From DASTGO01 sp035719045 (GTDB taxonomy: Bacteria > Actinomycetota > Actinomycetes > Actinomycetales > Kineosporiaceae): 33,526 nt of DNA. The notes under the pieces are model-generated. The model ran no database searches. It had not been told where the DNA came from and worked only from the letters and a program-made list of their open reading frames with translations. The stretch is taken from the NCBI GenBank assembly GCA_035719045.1, contig DASTGO010000087.1, positions 1 to 33,526 on the forward strand. Reading direction: 5' to 3'. Positions 8,428 to 16,244 of the stretch are shown here, in pieces (within the stretch, counting starts at the first letter, position 1; each line of letters opens with the position of its first letter). The translations under genes were made by a program, and so were the position numbers.

Positions 8428-9018
8428 GTGGAGGTCCGCGATCGGCTGGAACGTCTGCGCCGCAGGGCGGAACTGGAACAGCGGCTGCTGGCCTGCCAGG
8501 CGCAGATCCGCCCCGGAGCAGCGGTCGGCACCGCTCGCTGCGACCGGTCACCGGCCACGTCCATGGACCGGGACGTCCCGGAGCCCTGGGGACCGGGCCA
8601 TTCCGGCGCCGAGCCGGTCGGCCCTCCTCCGGTCCGGTCCGCTCTCGGCACGGCGAGCCTCCCCTCACCGCGCCCCGGTGCCGTCCGCCAGGACGGAGCC
8701 AGGGACGCCACGGCCCCGACCGGCGGCCCCGCCCCCGACGGTGGCCATACTCCGGACGGCAGGGCCCGGCACGACCCGGAACCCCTCGACACAGCATCCG
8801 AGCCGGAGCGGCTGGCGCCGATCGTCTACGAGATCCTGGCCACCCTGCGCCCGGTGCTGCGACGGCACCCCGGCCTCACGATCGGGGTCTGGCCTGCGGG
8901 AACCCCCACGGATGAGGCGGGGACCGCGGTCAGGTTCTCGCTGAGCGCGAACGACGAACTCGCCCTGCACCTGCCCGACCTCGACCCGGTCCCGCCGGAA
9001 CCCGCACAGTCCTCGTAA
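8428..9018 (+). CDS. hypothetical protein with N-terminal charged helix
   Basis: I do not recognise this 196-residue protein. It starts with a strongly charged helix (VRDRLERLRRRAELEQRLL), has a Pro/Gly-rich disordered middle, and ends in a compact region of about 75 residues (PERLAPIVYEILATLRPVL, then strands GLTIGVWPAG and AVRFSLSANDELALHL). I chose GTG at 8428 because GGGAGG lies 5 bases upstream; the frame is open to 8272, but the extra residues are low-complexity. The last 14 codons and the stop lie in a 45-bp unit that is duplicated directly downstream. Real coding is supported by GC-rich third positions; function is unknown. Confidence 0.5.
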   Translation: MEVRDRLERLRRRAELEQRLLACQAQIRPGAAVGTARCDRSPATSMDRDVPEPWGPGHSGAEPVGPPPVRSALGTASLPSPRPGAVRQDGARDATAPTGGPAPDGGHTPDGRARHDPEPLDTASEPERLAPIVYEILATLRPVLRRHPGLTIGVWPAGTPTDEAGTAVRFSLSANDELALHLPDLDPVPPEPAQSS

Positions 9019-9063
9019 CCCGACCTCGACCCGGTCCGACCGGAACCCGCACCGTCCTCGTGG
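8974..9063 (+). repeat. 45-bp tandem duplication at the end of the hypothetical gene
   Basis: Copy 1 (8974-9018) and copy 2 (9019-9063) differ at about 5 of 45 positions. Copy 1 ends in TAA, the stop codon of the hypothetical gene; copy 2 has TGG at that place. The second copy is untranslated and shows no terminator structure. Confidence 0.8.
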
Positions 9064-9078
9064 CCCCGGCCCCGGCGG

Positions 9079-10746
9079 TCAGGCCGGCGGCCGGTCCACG
9101 CGGCCACCGGCCGGTGCGGGTGCGGGTGCGGGTGCAGGTGCGGGTGCGGGTGCGGGTGCCGCAAGGGTGTCGGCGACCCGGATCTGGTTGCGGCCACCGC
9201 GTTTCGCCGCATATAGGGCCTCGTCCGCCACCCGCAACAGATCCTCCGGCGAGGTCCCGCCGTCGGGGTGACAGGCGATCCCGGCACTGAACGTCACCCC
9301 GGTGGGGTTCTGCGGGCTCGGTACCGGCAGGTCGGCACAGACCCGAAGCCACTCCTCGGCCCGGCGGGCGGCGACTGAGGCGGGAGCACCCGGCAGCAGG
9401 ACCACGAACTCCTCTCCGCCGTAGCGGGCGATGGTGTCCTGCCCCCGGGCACCCACGCTAAGGGTCCGGGCGACCAGGCGCAGCACCTCGTCGCCGGCAG
9501 CGTGGCCGTAGCGGTCGTTGACTCTCTTGAAGTGGTCGAGGTCGATCAGCACGACGCTGAGCGGACGCCCCGCCTCGCGGCAGCGCAGCAGGTGTGCGGT
9601 CATCTCGGCCATCAGGTGGCGGCGGTTGTGCAGGCCGGTGAGCGGGTCCCGCACCGCCTGTTCGGACAGGGTGCGCTGCAGCTCCTCGATCACCGTCAGC
9701 TGTTCCCGCAATCGCTGGTTGGCCCGCGTGAGCTCGGTGATGTCCCGGCAGACGATCACATGCCCGATCGGTGTTCCGCGCCGGTCGGTCAGCGGGCTGA
9801 CCCGCACATGCAGGCTGACCGCATGGTCACCGAGATCGAGCGAGAACTCCGCGGACTCCCCGGAGGCGACCATCGACACCCCGGGCGGCATGACGTCCGT
9901 CCACCGGACACCGACCAGGCTGTCCGGCAGTTGGGGCCGAGCCGCCCGCAACAGTCGCTCGGCGGCGGGGTTGAGATCCAGCAGATGCTGCTGGGAGTCC
10001 AGGACCAGCAACGGATCGGTCACCCGGTCGAACACCAGGCCCCTGGCGACCGGGCTGTAGCGCAGCAGCCCCTGCCGCCGGACGGTCCACCATGTCAGCG
10101 AACTCAGCGCGATGAACCCGAAGACGGTGAGGTCGGTCTGCCCGCCGCGCGCCGAACCGGCCAGGGTGATCAGGTTGAGCCCGGTGGGGAAGGCCATCCC
10201 GATCAGGATCGGGATGGCCTGACGCCGGAACAGGACCGAGGCATGGCGCCACTGCCGCAGCAGCAGACCGATCGACCAGCAGAGCAGACCGTAGCTGTAC
10301 GCCGCGTGGACCCACAGGGCCGGACCGCCGGCGGTCTGCAGCAGGGAGGGGTGCCCGGTCTGGGTCATCCTGCTGAGCACCAGCCGGTGCCACGGGTTGG
10401 TCGCCGCGAGCAGGGTGATCGTCAGCGGCTCCACGGCGAGCAGCACCCAGGTCCGCGGCCGGAAGCGCACGGCGCCGTCCACCAGGGTACGGACCAGCCA
10501 GTAGAACCCGACGACATTGACCGCGACCCCGGGGAAGATCGCCAGGTGCCACCGACTCCGGACAGCCAGCGAGGTCAGGCTCGCGGCCACGGACTCCACC
10601 AGCGCCCACTGCGCCAGGGCGAACATGCACAGGGCCAGCGGGGACGCAGCGGGGATCTCCCGGCGCTGCCGCAGTGCCTGCAGGCCCACAATCGCGCAGA
10701 CCACGACCCCACAGAGGAACAGCAGCGCATACGGCTGCCACTGCAC
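9079..10746 (-). CDS. membrane PAS-GGDEF diguanylate cyclase
   Basis: Makes cyclic di-GMP from two GTP. The N-terminal 220 residues hold about seven hydrophobic segments, of the type called histidine-kinase N-terminal 7TM sensor, starting at ALLFLCGVVVCAIVGL. A PAS domain follows (DPLLVLDSQQHLLDLNPAAERLL through VIVCRDITELT), then a coiled linker (LREQLTVIEELQRTLSEQ) and a complete GGDEF domain: DPLTGLHNRR, DLDHFKRVNDRYGH and active site RYGGEEF. RGQD lies five residues before GGEEF and fits the inhibitory I-site (RxxD), so product feedback is expected. The C-terminus is an Ala-Pro repeat. I chose GTG at 10746 because GGGAGGGG precedes it; the frame extends to 11079 without similarity. No EAL domain is present. 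Confidence 0.9.
   Translation of the reverse strand: MQWQPYALLFLCGVVVCAIVGLQALRQRREIPAASPLALCMFALAQWALVESVAASLTSLAVRSRWHLAIFPGVAVNVVGFYWLVRTLVDGAVRFRPRTWVLLAVEPLTITLLAATNPWHRLVLSRMTQTGHPSLLQTAGGPALWVHAAYSYGLLCWSIGLLLRQWRHASVLFRRQAIPILIGMAFPTGLNLITLAGSARGGQTDLTVFGFIALSSLTWWTVRRQGLLRYSPVARGLVFDRVTDPLLVLDSQQHLLDLNPAAERLLRAARPQLPDSLVGVRWTDVMPPGVSMVASGESAEFSLDLGDHAVSLHVRVSPLTDRRGTPIGHVIVCRDITELTRANQRLREQLTVIEELQRTLSEQAVRDPLTGLHNRRHLMAEMTAHLLRCREAGRPLSVVLIDLDHFKRVNDRYGHAAGDEVLRLVARTLSVGARGQDTIARYGGEEFVVLLPGAPASVAARRAEEWLRVCADLPVPSPQNPTGVTFSAGIACHPDGGTSPEDLLRVADEALYAAKRGGRNQIRVADTLAAPAPAPAPAPAPAPAPAGGRVDRPPA
9113..9160 (+). repeat. hexamer tandem repeat (GGTGCG)8
   Basis: Eight copies of GGTGCG, two with a changed last base, encode the (Ala-Pro)8 tail near the C-terminus of the diguanylate cyclase on the minus strand. 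Slippage would change tail length by two residues per unit without a frameshift. Confidence 0.85.
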
Positions 10747-11095
10747 CACTGCCCCTCCCCTGGGCCGGCCGCCGCGTCCGCCGCCCGGGCACGGGTGTAC
10801 GGGCACCTCGACAGGCACCCTTCCTCTTGTCGGCAGGGCGGGAGCAGATCCGAACCCCTTGTGTCGCACCGACACCTTCCCAGGCCCCGGACGCGCGGCC
10901 CGTCCGACACCTGCGCGCGGATGGCCCGCGCCACCGGGTGACAGGACCGTCCACAGGCCGGCGACCACCCTCGGGCCGGCCCCAGATGTCGGAATCGGCC
11001 GACCGAGGCCCGGCTGCTGCTGCGCCGGACCGCGCCCGCCGAGGCCTGACCCACGGCACGCAGGGCAGCACGCCGACACGGGAACCCCTGGCGGG
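10747..11095. other. intergenic region upstream of the diguanylate cyclase
   Basis: No gene is supported here, although frames are open on both strands. It must hold the promoter of the diguanylate cyclase, but no consensus is clear. The notable element is an 18-bp sequence at 10851-10868 that recurs exactly at 16245-16262. Confidence 0.4.
10851..10868 (+). repeat. 18-bp dispersed repeat, copy 1
   Basis: CGAACCCCTTGTGTCGCA is identical to 16245-16262. Both copies are intergenic, and each lies 3' of a minus-strand gene. A shorter relative, CCCCTTGTCGCA, is at 18472-18483. Role unknown; a protein-binding site or small dispersed element is possible. Confidence 0.6.
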
Positions 11096-11989
11096 TCAGG
11101 CGATGTGGCGCAGCGTGCGGCCGGCGATCCCGATACTCACCGACTGACCCCAGGTGGCCGTGAGCCGGTCGGACTCCAGGCCGTCCCCGAACACGACGAG
11201 GGCGTCACAGCCGATGGTGACCCGCAGAGCCTGGCCCGGACCGAGCCGGCCCTCGGTGTGGTCGACCCCGGTCGCCGGTGATGGCCATGCCTCGCGGACG
11301 AACCAGACCAGTTCGGGGACGGCGGGTTCGGGCAGTTGCAGTGTGCTGCGTCGTTCCCGCCAGATGGAGCGGCACCAGCCGGAAGCACCCGTCCCCGTGC
11401 CGATGATGATCCCGGACGAGGACTGCGACTCACTGATCCCGTGGTCGGCCGTCAGGGTGTACCGGGAACTCTGGTGTCCGGCATGTCCGAGGTAGATCTC
11501 GTTGAGCGCGGTGAGTTCCTGACCGTCGTCGCAGGTCGCCGTGACCATGGTCCGGTGGGTGACGGCGGCCGCACCACCGGCGGCGGCGGGGAGCAGAGCA
11601 CCCAGGTCCGCCGGACCGCGGGTGACCAGCACGCCCGGGTTCCGTCCGGGTTCGGGGTCGATGCCGACGACCGGCTGCCCGGTGAGGTACTTCGCAAGGT
11701 TGGCCACCAGCCCGTCCTGCCCGACGGCGACCACGATGTCGGTGGGCTCGAACAGGAAGCGGTCCAGGTCGCCCCGTTGGACGTCCCCGCGCCGCCAGCC
11801 CGTGGGGACGGCATCGGCCGCCGCCCGCAGCGCGAGGTCGAGGGCGTCGTGGCGGGCCTGGACCTCGGCCAGGGTGCGGCCCCGGCTGCGCAGGAAGAAC
11901 TCGGCGTGGCGACGGGTGCCGTGCCTGCGTTGCAGTTCCGTCAGTTCGGACGGGCGGTGGACGATGACCACCCGGGGCGGCAGCGTCAT
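11096..11989 (-). CDS. NAD kinase-like protein of the SPFH/Nudix gene cluster
   Basis: A 297-residue protein with the fold pattern of NAD(+) kinases, which phosphorylate NAD to NADP. The nucleotide loop reads VAVGQDGLVANLAKYL, where classical enzymes have GGDGT. LNEIYLG corresponds to the conserved asparagine-acid motif, and SSGIIIGTGTGASGW to the STPTGSTAY-like segment. The changed first loop (GQDG, no Thr) suggests altered substrate or regulation; the Asp is kept. The N-terminal part of about 90 residues (RRHGTRRHAEFFLRSRG) is not typical of NadK. Its ATG overlaps the stop of the SPFH gene (ATGA), so the two are translationally coupled. The divergent NrtR-like gene supports a role in NAD metabolism. 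Activity is inferred, not shown. Confidence 0.72.
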   Translation of the reverse strand: MTLPPRVVIVHRPSELTELQRRHGTRRHAEFFLRSRGRTLAEVQARHDALDLALRAAADAVPTGWRRGDVQRGDLDRFLFEPTDIVVAVGQDGLVANLAKYLTGQPVVGIDPEPGRNPGVLVTRGPADLGALLPAAAGGAAAVTHRTMVTATCDDGQELTALNEIYLGHAGHQSSRYTLTADHGISESQSSSGIIIGTGTGASGWCRSIWRERRSTLQLPEPAVPELVWFVREAWPSPATGVDHTEGRLGPGQALRVTIGCDALVVFGDGLESDRLTATWGQSVSIGIAGRTLRHIA

Positions 11990-13014
11990 CGCACAGTCCC
12001 CTCCCGCCCGTCAGGGATGGCGCGGTCGTCCGGCCGGACCAGTTGGGTGAGCAGTCCGGTGAGCAGGTCCGGCGTCAGGGTCAGTGCACCGATCTGGGGC
12101 AGGTTCTCCGCGGCGTCGCGGGCCGCCAGCGCCAGCAGTACGCGCGGATCAGTGTGCTCGTAGGCGGACATCCGGGCCCGGGTGGCATCGGCCTCCGCCG
12201 TCCCCACGGCGCGGATCGAGTCGGCCCGCGCGACCGACCGCAACCGCTCGTGCTCCGCCTGCGCCTCGGTCTCGATCCGTTGCGCCGCAGCGACTTCCGT
12301 CGCCCGACTGCGAGCATTGGCGCCTTCCTGGGCCACCAGGCGCTCTTCCCGGACGGCCAGCTCGATCCTCGACTGCAGCTCGTTCTCGCTGATCGCCCGT
12401 TCGCGCTCGACGGCCAGGGCGCGGCGCTCGTACGTCGCACGGTCGGCCTCCTGCTGGACCCGTTCCCGGGCAGGGGTTTGCAGCGCCCGTTCCAGGTCCG
12501 GCTCCGCGCGGATCGCGACCACCCGCACCCCGACGACCCCGATGCCGATGTCTCCCAGCCGGAGGTCGTCCTGCAGTCCTTCGGCGACCCGGGACCGCAC
12601 CGCGTCCGCGCCGCCGGCCACGGCGCGTTCGAGCGGCATCGTCGCCAGCAGGCCCAGGGCGTGCTGCTGCGCCAGCTCGGTGACCAGCAGGGCGACCTGG
12701 TCCAGGGGCTGTCCCCGCCACAGCCCCTGGTCCGGGTCGATCGAGAAGTCCAGCCGGGTCGCCGCCAGGCCCGGGTCGGTGAACCGGTACCCGACGGTCA
12801 GTTGGACCGTGACGTCCTGGAAGTCCTGGGTTCGGGCGTGGAAGAGCAGCGGCAACTCGCGGTCGTCCGTGGGCACCTCACTCAGAACCGCGGTCAACGC
12901 CCGGAACCAGAACGACTCCCCGGCGCCCGCCCGCCGGACCTGCCCGCCCCGCACCTGAATGACGTGGGCGTTCGGGCCGCCCCGGTAGTGCCGGAAGAAC
13001 CCGATCCTGGTCAC
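11986..13014 (-). CDS. SPFH/band-7 domain protein
   Basis: A 342-residue stomatin/prohibitin-like protein. Residues about 10-190 form the band-7 domain (HAVIQ-type start with GGPNAHVIQVRGG, then TVQLTVGYRFTDPGLAATRLDF). Residues about 190-290 are a long charged coiled coil (RREERRA-type heptads, for example VREERLVAQEGANARSRA), and a short Ala/Leu-rich tail ends in LTPDLLTGLLTQLV. Such proteins form oligomeric rings at membranes; no clear membrane helix is seen, so attachment may be peripheral. GTG at 13014 has GAGG 7 bases upstream; the frame extends to 13050. It overlaps the NAD-kinase-like gene by 4 bp and diverges from the Nudix gene about 10 bp away. Gene triplets of SPFH, NAD-kinase-like and Nudix proteins recur in actinobacteria as I recall them. 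Confidence 0.8.
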   Translation of the reverse strand: MTRIGFFRHYRGGPNAHVIQVRGGQVRRAGAGESFWFRALTAVLSEVPTDDRELPLLFHARTQDFQDVTVQLTVGYRFTDPGLAATRLDFSIDPDQGLWRGQPLDQVALLVTELAQQHALGLLATMPLERAVAGGADAVRSRVAEGLQDDLRLGDIGIGVVGVRVVAIRAEPDLERALQTPARERVQQEADRATYERRALAVERERAISENELQSRIELAVREERLVAQEGANARSRATEVAAAQRIETEAQAEHERLRSVARADSIRAVGTAEADATRARMSAYEHTDPRVLLALAARDAAENLPQIGALTLTPDLLTGLLTQLVRPDDRAIPDGREGTVR

Positions 13015-13024
13015 GGTCGACCTC

Positions 13025-13690
13025 GTGGTGCTCACGGTCCGGGACGACACGCTCCAGGCCCTGACCGTCCGGCGACGGGAGGCCCCCTTCCGCGACTGGC
13101 CCGCACTGCCCGGCGGATTCGTCCGGCCCGACGAGACCCTGGATGCGACGGCCCGCCGGAAGCTGGGCGAGGAGACCGGACTCCAGGCACCCGGCCACCT
13201 CGAGCAGCTGGGCAGCTACGGCGACCCGGGACGCGATCCGCGGATGCGCGTGATCACCGTGGCCTATCTCGCACTGGCACCGGACCTGCCGGCACCGCAA
13301 CCGGGCGGTGATGCCGGTGACGCCGCCTGGACGCCGGTCTCCCAACTCCTGGGCCCGCACGCCAGGCTGGCGTTCGACCACGGCCGGATCCTGGCCGACG
13401 GGGTCGACCGCGCTCGGGCCAAGCTGGAGTACACCAACCTCGCGGCGGCCTTCTGCCCGCCCGAGTTCACCATCGCCGAGCTGCGGCACGTCTACGACGT
13501 GGTCTGGGGCGTCACGCTCGATCCCCGCAACTTCCACCGGAAAGCCACCGGTTCGGCCGGCTTCCTGGAACCCCTTGACGCCACGACGAGCCGCGGCGGG
13601 GGCCGCCCCGCCCAGCTGTTCCGGGCCGGTCCGGCACGGCTGCTGTCCCCGCCGATCCTTCGACCGGCAGCGGAGGGCTCCGGGGCCTGA
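13025..13690 (+). CDS. Nudix-related transcriptional regulator, NrtR-like
   Basis: A 221-residue protein: Nudix domain (about 1-140), then a winged-helix domain with AELRHVYDVVWGVTLDPRNFHRKATGS, typical of NrtR regulators that sense ADP-ribose and control NAD genes. The Nudix box reads GFVRPDE, seven residues, RKLGEETGL; the usual RE is RK, so hydrolysis may be weak, as in many NrtR proteins. The visible GTG start at 13025 leaves the first beta strand short: the in-frame residues upstream (VTVDLV) look native but have only CTG at 13007 as a start, with a stop at 12986. Initiation at CTG, or a leaderless GTG, is therefore possible. It probably regulates the divergent SPFH/NAD-kinase-like pair and itself. 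Confidence 0.78.
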   Translation: MVLTVRDDTLQALTVRRREAPFRDWPALPGGFVRPDETLDATARRKLGEETGLQAPGHLEQLGSYGDPGRDPRMRVITVAYLALAPDLPAPQPGGDAGDAAWTPVSQLLGPHARLAFDHGRILADGVDRARAKLEYTNLAAAFCPPEFTIAELRHVYDVVWGVTLDPRNFHRKATGSAGFLEPLDATTSRGGGRPAQLFRAGPARLLSPPILRPAAEGSGA

Positions 13691-14161
13691 CGCCAGCCCG
13701 GGATTCTCCCGCCCCGGGGGAATGCTCGTGGTCATGATCCCGGCCGCGGAACCGATCCCGCTCAGCCTCATCCACCCCGCGCCGTTCTCCCCTGACTGTC
13801 CCGCGGACCGGACCGGGCAGCACGACCGGCCGTAAACCGGTTGCCCTGAGCGGGTCCGTCCCGGAAGGCTCCCGCCCATGACGTTCTGACGGGTCTCCTT
13901 CGCGCCGCTTCGGCGCCCTGCCTCTCGCGCGGTCCCACCAGTCCGGCGGCTCATCGCCGGGCCCGGCGGGACCGCTGTCGGCTGACCGCGGACTTCGTGC
14001 TCCGCAGCGGTCTGCGAGCCCGTCACCCCCTCCTGCGGAAGAACGTTCCCTTGTCTGAGCAGTCCTCACCCCACACCTCCCCCACCCTCCCCTCCCTGAC
14101 GCCCCACTCCCCCGCACCCGACTCCCGGGACAGCTCCCCACGAGAAGGCCGGTCGGCCACG
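13691..14161. other. region between the NrtR-like gene and rtcB
   Basis: No gene is supported, although the rtcB frame is open from 13997. A perfect 6-bp hairpin, GCGCCG-CTT-CGGCGC (13902-13916), may terminate the NrtR-like transcript. TTG at 14051, with GGAAGAA upstream, is an alternative rtcB start that would add a Ser/Pro-rich extension of 37 residues. Confidence 0.4.
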
Positions 14162-15337
14162 GTGACCGTGTTCGCCTCACCGTCGAGCTGGATCGAGTCC
14201 GACGCGGTGCGGCAGTGCCATCAGGTCGCTGCCCTGCCGGGGATGCTCCACGTCGCCGGGATGCCCGACCTGCACCCCGGCAAGGGCGCACCCGTCGGCG
14301 CCGCGATGAGCTCCACGCTGCTGTACCCGCATCTGGCCGGCTCCGACATCGGGTGCGGCATCACGGTGTTCCCGATCTCGCTGCGACGGGCCGTTCCCGA
14401 ACGTCTGGCCGCCCGCTTCCCGGATCTGGACCAGGCCCTGGACCCCGACCGGGACGCCGACCACCCCGCCTGGGACGCCGTCCCCGGTGCCACCCCCGAC
14501 GGCCTACCCGCCGGGCACCTCACCGGTCTCGGCACGGTGGGGCGTGGCAACCACTTCGCCGAGATCGCCAGGATCGGCACCGTCCCCCACCTCCGAGGAG
14601 CTGGGGCCACCGCCGGAACTCGTTGCGACGGCGGGGATCTCGCCGGTCTCACCGAAGGGGGTCTGGTACTGCTGGTGCACAGCGGTTCCCGCGGGCTCGG
14701 CGAACGCATCCTGCGTGCGCACACCGAGCGGCACGGCGCCTCCCCCGCTCCCGACCCCGCCGCCTACCTGGCCGCGCACGACGATGCGCTCCGGTGGGCA
14801 GCCGTGAACCGCAGGGTGATCGCCGCCCGGATCGCGTCCGCCCTGGGCGCCGGCCTGGGCTACCCGCTCGTCGATCTCTGCCACAACTCGATCGAGCCGC
14901 GCGACGGAACCTACCTGCACCGCAAGGGAGCCGCGCCCGGTGCCGGGCTGGTGCTGGTGGCCGGATCGCGCGGCACCCCCTCCTGTCTGGTGGCGGCGCA
15001 TGCCGGGGCCGAGGCGAACTTCTCCGTCGCCCACGGGGCCGGCCGCAAGCTGTCCCGGGCCGATGCCCTGCGCCGCGGCCAGGCCAAGCACACCGTCCGC
15101 GAACTGCGCCGCACCCCGCTGGGATCCCTCGTCATCTGCGGCGACCGCCGTCTGCTGTTCGAGGAGGCCCCCGACGCCTACAAGCGGATCGACCAGGTCA
15201 TCGCCGATCTGACCACCCACGGCCTGGCCACTGCCGTCGCCACGACGATCCCGGTCGTCACCTACAAGACCCCGCAAGCCGCGCCCGGAAGCCGGCGCGA
15301 ACCCGCCGGTCCCCGCGACCGCCGGAGCCGACGGTGA
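14162..15337 (+). CDS. rtcB: RNA ligase RtcB (RtcB2 type)
   Basis: GTP- and Mn-dependent ligase that joins RNA 2',3'-cyclic phosphate or 3'-phosphate ends to 5'-OH ends. All family motifs are present: MPDLHPGKG, SDIGCG with the metal cysteine, GRGNHFAEI, VHSGSRG, LCHNSIE, LHRKGA, AGSRGT, and SVAHGAGR with the histidine that becomes guanylylated. At 391 residues from GTG 14162 it has the shorter RtcB2-like length; similarity begins at SSWIESDAVRQCH, a few codons after this start. The open frame extends to 13997. The stop overlaps the start of prfH (GTGA). The partner marks this as the repair pair acting on cleaved RNAs, including damaged ribosomes, rather than the rtcA-rtcB operon. Confidence 0.92.
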   Translation: MTVFASPSSWIESDAVRQCHQVAALPGMLHVAGMPDLHPGKGAPVGAAMSSTLLYPHLAGSDIGCGITVFPISLRRAVPERLAARFPDLDQALDPDRDADHPAWDAVPGATPDGLPAGHLTGLGTVGRGNHFAEIARIGTVPHLRGAGATAGTRCDGGDLAGLTEGGLVLLVHSGSRGLGERILRAHTERHGASPAPDPAAYLAAHDDALRWAAVNRRVIAARIASALGAGLGYPLVDLCHNSIEPRDGTYLHRKGAAPGAGLVLVAGSRGTPSCLVAAHAGAEANFSVAHGAGRKLSRADALRRGQAKHTVRELRRTPLGSLVICGDRRLLFEEAPDAYKRIDQVIADLTTHGLATAVATTIPVVTYKTPQAAPGSRREPAGPRDRRSRR

Positions 15338-16149
15338 GGCCCCGTGCACCCCATCATCCCGGCCAGAGCGGATCCCGGGCAGGTGGGGACCAGACCGACC
15401 TGGGCCGAGCGGCACCGCGGAGGGCGCACCCGGATCGGGACCGGGACGGGAGCGATCGGGATGAGGCCGACCCGGACCGCGCTGACCTGCTGCTGTCGGC
15501 CGGCCGGGGCCCGCAGGAATGTGCCTGGGCCGTCGCCGAACTGACGGCCCGGCTGGAGACGGAGGCCACCAGCCGTCACCTGTCCGTGCAGCGGCTGGAA
15601 GCCGTCCCAGGCGAGCGGCGTGGCAGCTTCCGCTCCCTGCTGCTGCGGATCACCGGGACGGGGGCGGATGCGTTCGCCCGGTCCTGGGCGGGAACCCTGT
15701 GCTGGCAGGCGCCGAGCCCGTTCCGGACGTCCACGCGCCGCAAGAACTGGTACGTCAGCGCGCGGATCTGCGAGCCCGAGCCTCACGCCACCGCCGCCTT
15801 CGACGAGGCCGACGTCAGGGTGGTGGCCTGCCGCACCGGAGGGCCGGGCGGGCAGCATCGCAACAAGGCCAGCACCGCAGCCCGGGTGATGCACCGGCCC
15901 ACGGGCCTGGTCGTCGTGGTGGACGAGGAGCGGTACTTCGAGGCCAACCGGCGGCTGGCGCTGGACCTGCTCCGCCGCCGCCTCGCCGAGACCGCCGCGG
16001 CCGCAACGCGTTCGGCCGCAGCGGCTCGCCGTCACCTGCACGACCAGCTCATCCGCGGCGATCCCGCCCGGACCGAGCGCCCGCCCAGCACCTCGGCCGA
16101 AACGGCACGCCAGAGCGGGCCGGCCGCGTGGAGCAGCGGTTCGCGCTGA
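15334..16149 (+). CDS. prfH: peptide chain release factor-like protein PrfH
   Basis: A 271-residue class I release-factor relative. It keeps the peptidyl-hydrolysis motif in RTGGPGGQHRNKAST and the preceding domain with SPFRTSTRRKNWYVSARI, which match PrfH, and it lacks the stop-codon-reading domain of RF1/RF2. PrfH releases peptides from ribosomes whose decoding centre is damaged, so that the partner RtcB can reseal the RNA. GTG at 15334 shares GTGA with the rtcB stop and has GGAG 6 bases upstream, which settles the start. This adds about 50 Arg/Asp/Pro-rich residues before the conserved LLLSAGRGPQECAW, an extension not present in the E. coli protein as I remember it. The C-terminus is Ser/Ala-rich. 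Confidence 0.9.
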   Translation: MRPRAPHHPGQSGSRAGGDQTDLGRAAPRRAHPDRDRDGSDRDEADPDRADLLLSAGRGPQECAWAVAELTARLETEATSRHLSVQRLEAVPGERRGSFRSLLLRITGTGADAFARSWAGTLCWQAPSPFRTSTRRKNWYVSARICEPEPHATAAFDEADVRVVACRTGGPGGQHRNKASTAARVMHRPTGLVVVVDEERYFEANRRLALDLLRRRLAETAAAATRSAAAARRHLHDQLIRGDPARTERPPSTSAETARQSGPAAWSSGSR

Positions 16150-16244
16150 TACGCCCGTCCGGACCGGACCGGACAGGACCGGGCTGACCGACGGGGGGGA
16201 TCCCGGGCACCATCAACGGTTCGGGGCCTACCCTCGGCACCCAG

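Noticed and set aside
9502..10941. 479-codon plus-strand frame opposite the diguanylate cyclase
   Set aside because: Gln/Arg/Pro-rich shadow; the GGDEF and PAS motifs lie on the minus strand.
14215..15333. Long plus-strand open frame upstream of prfH in the same frame
   Set aside because: It is the +2 shadow of rtcB, Arg/Pro-rich, while the rtcB frame carries every family motif. Only the part from 15334 is real coding sequence.
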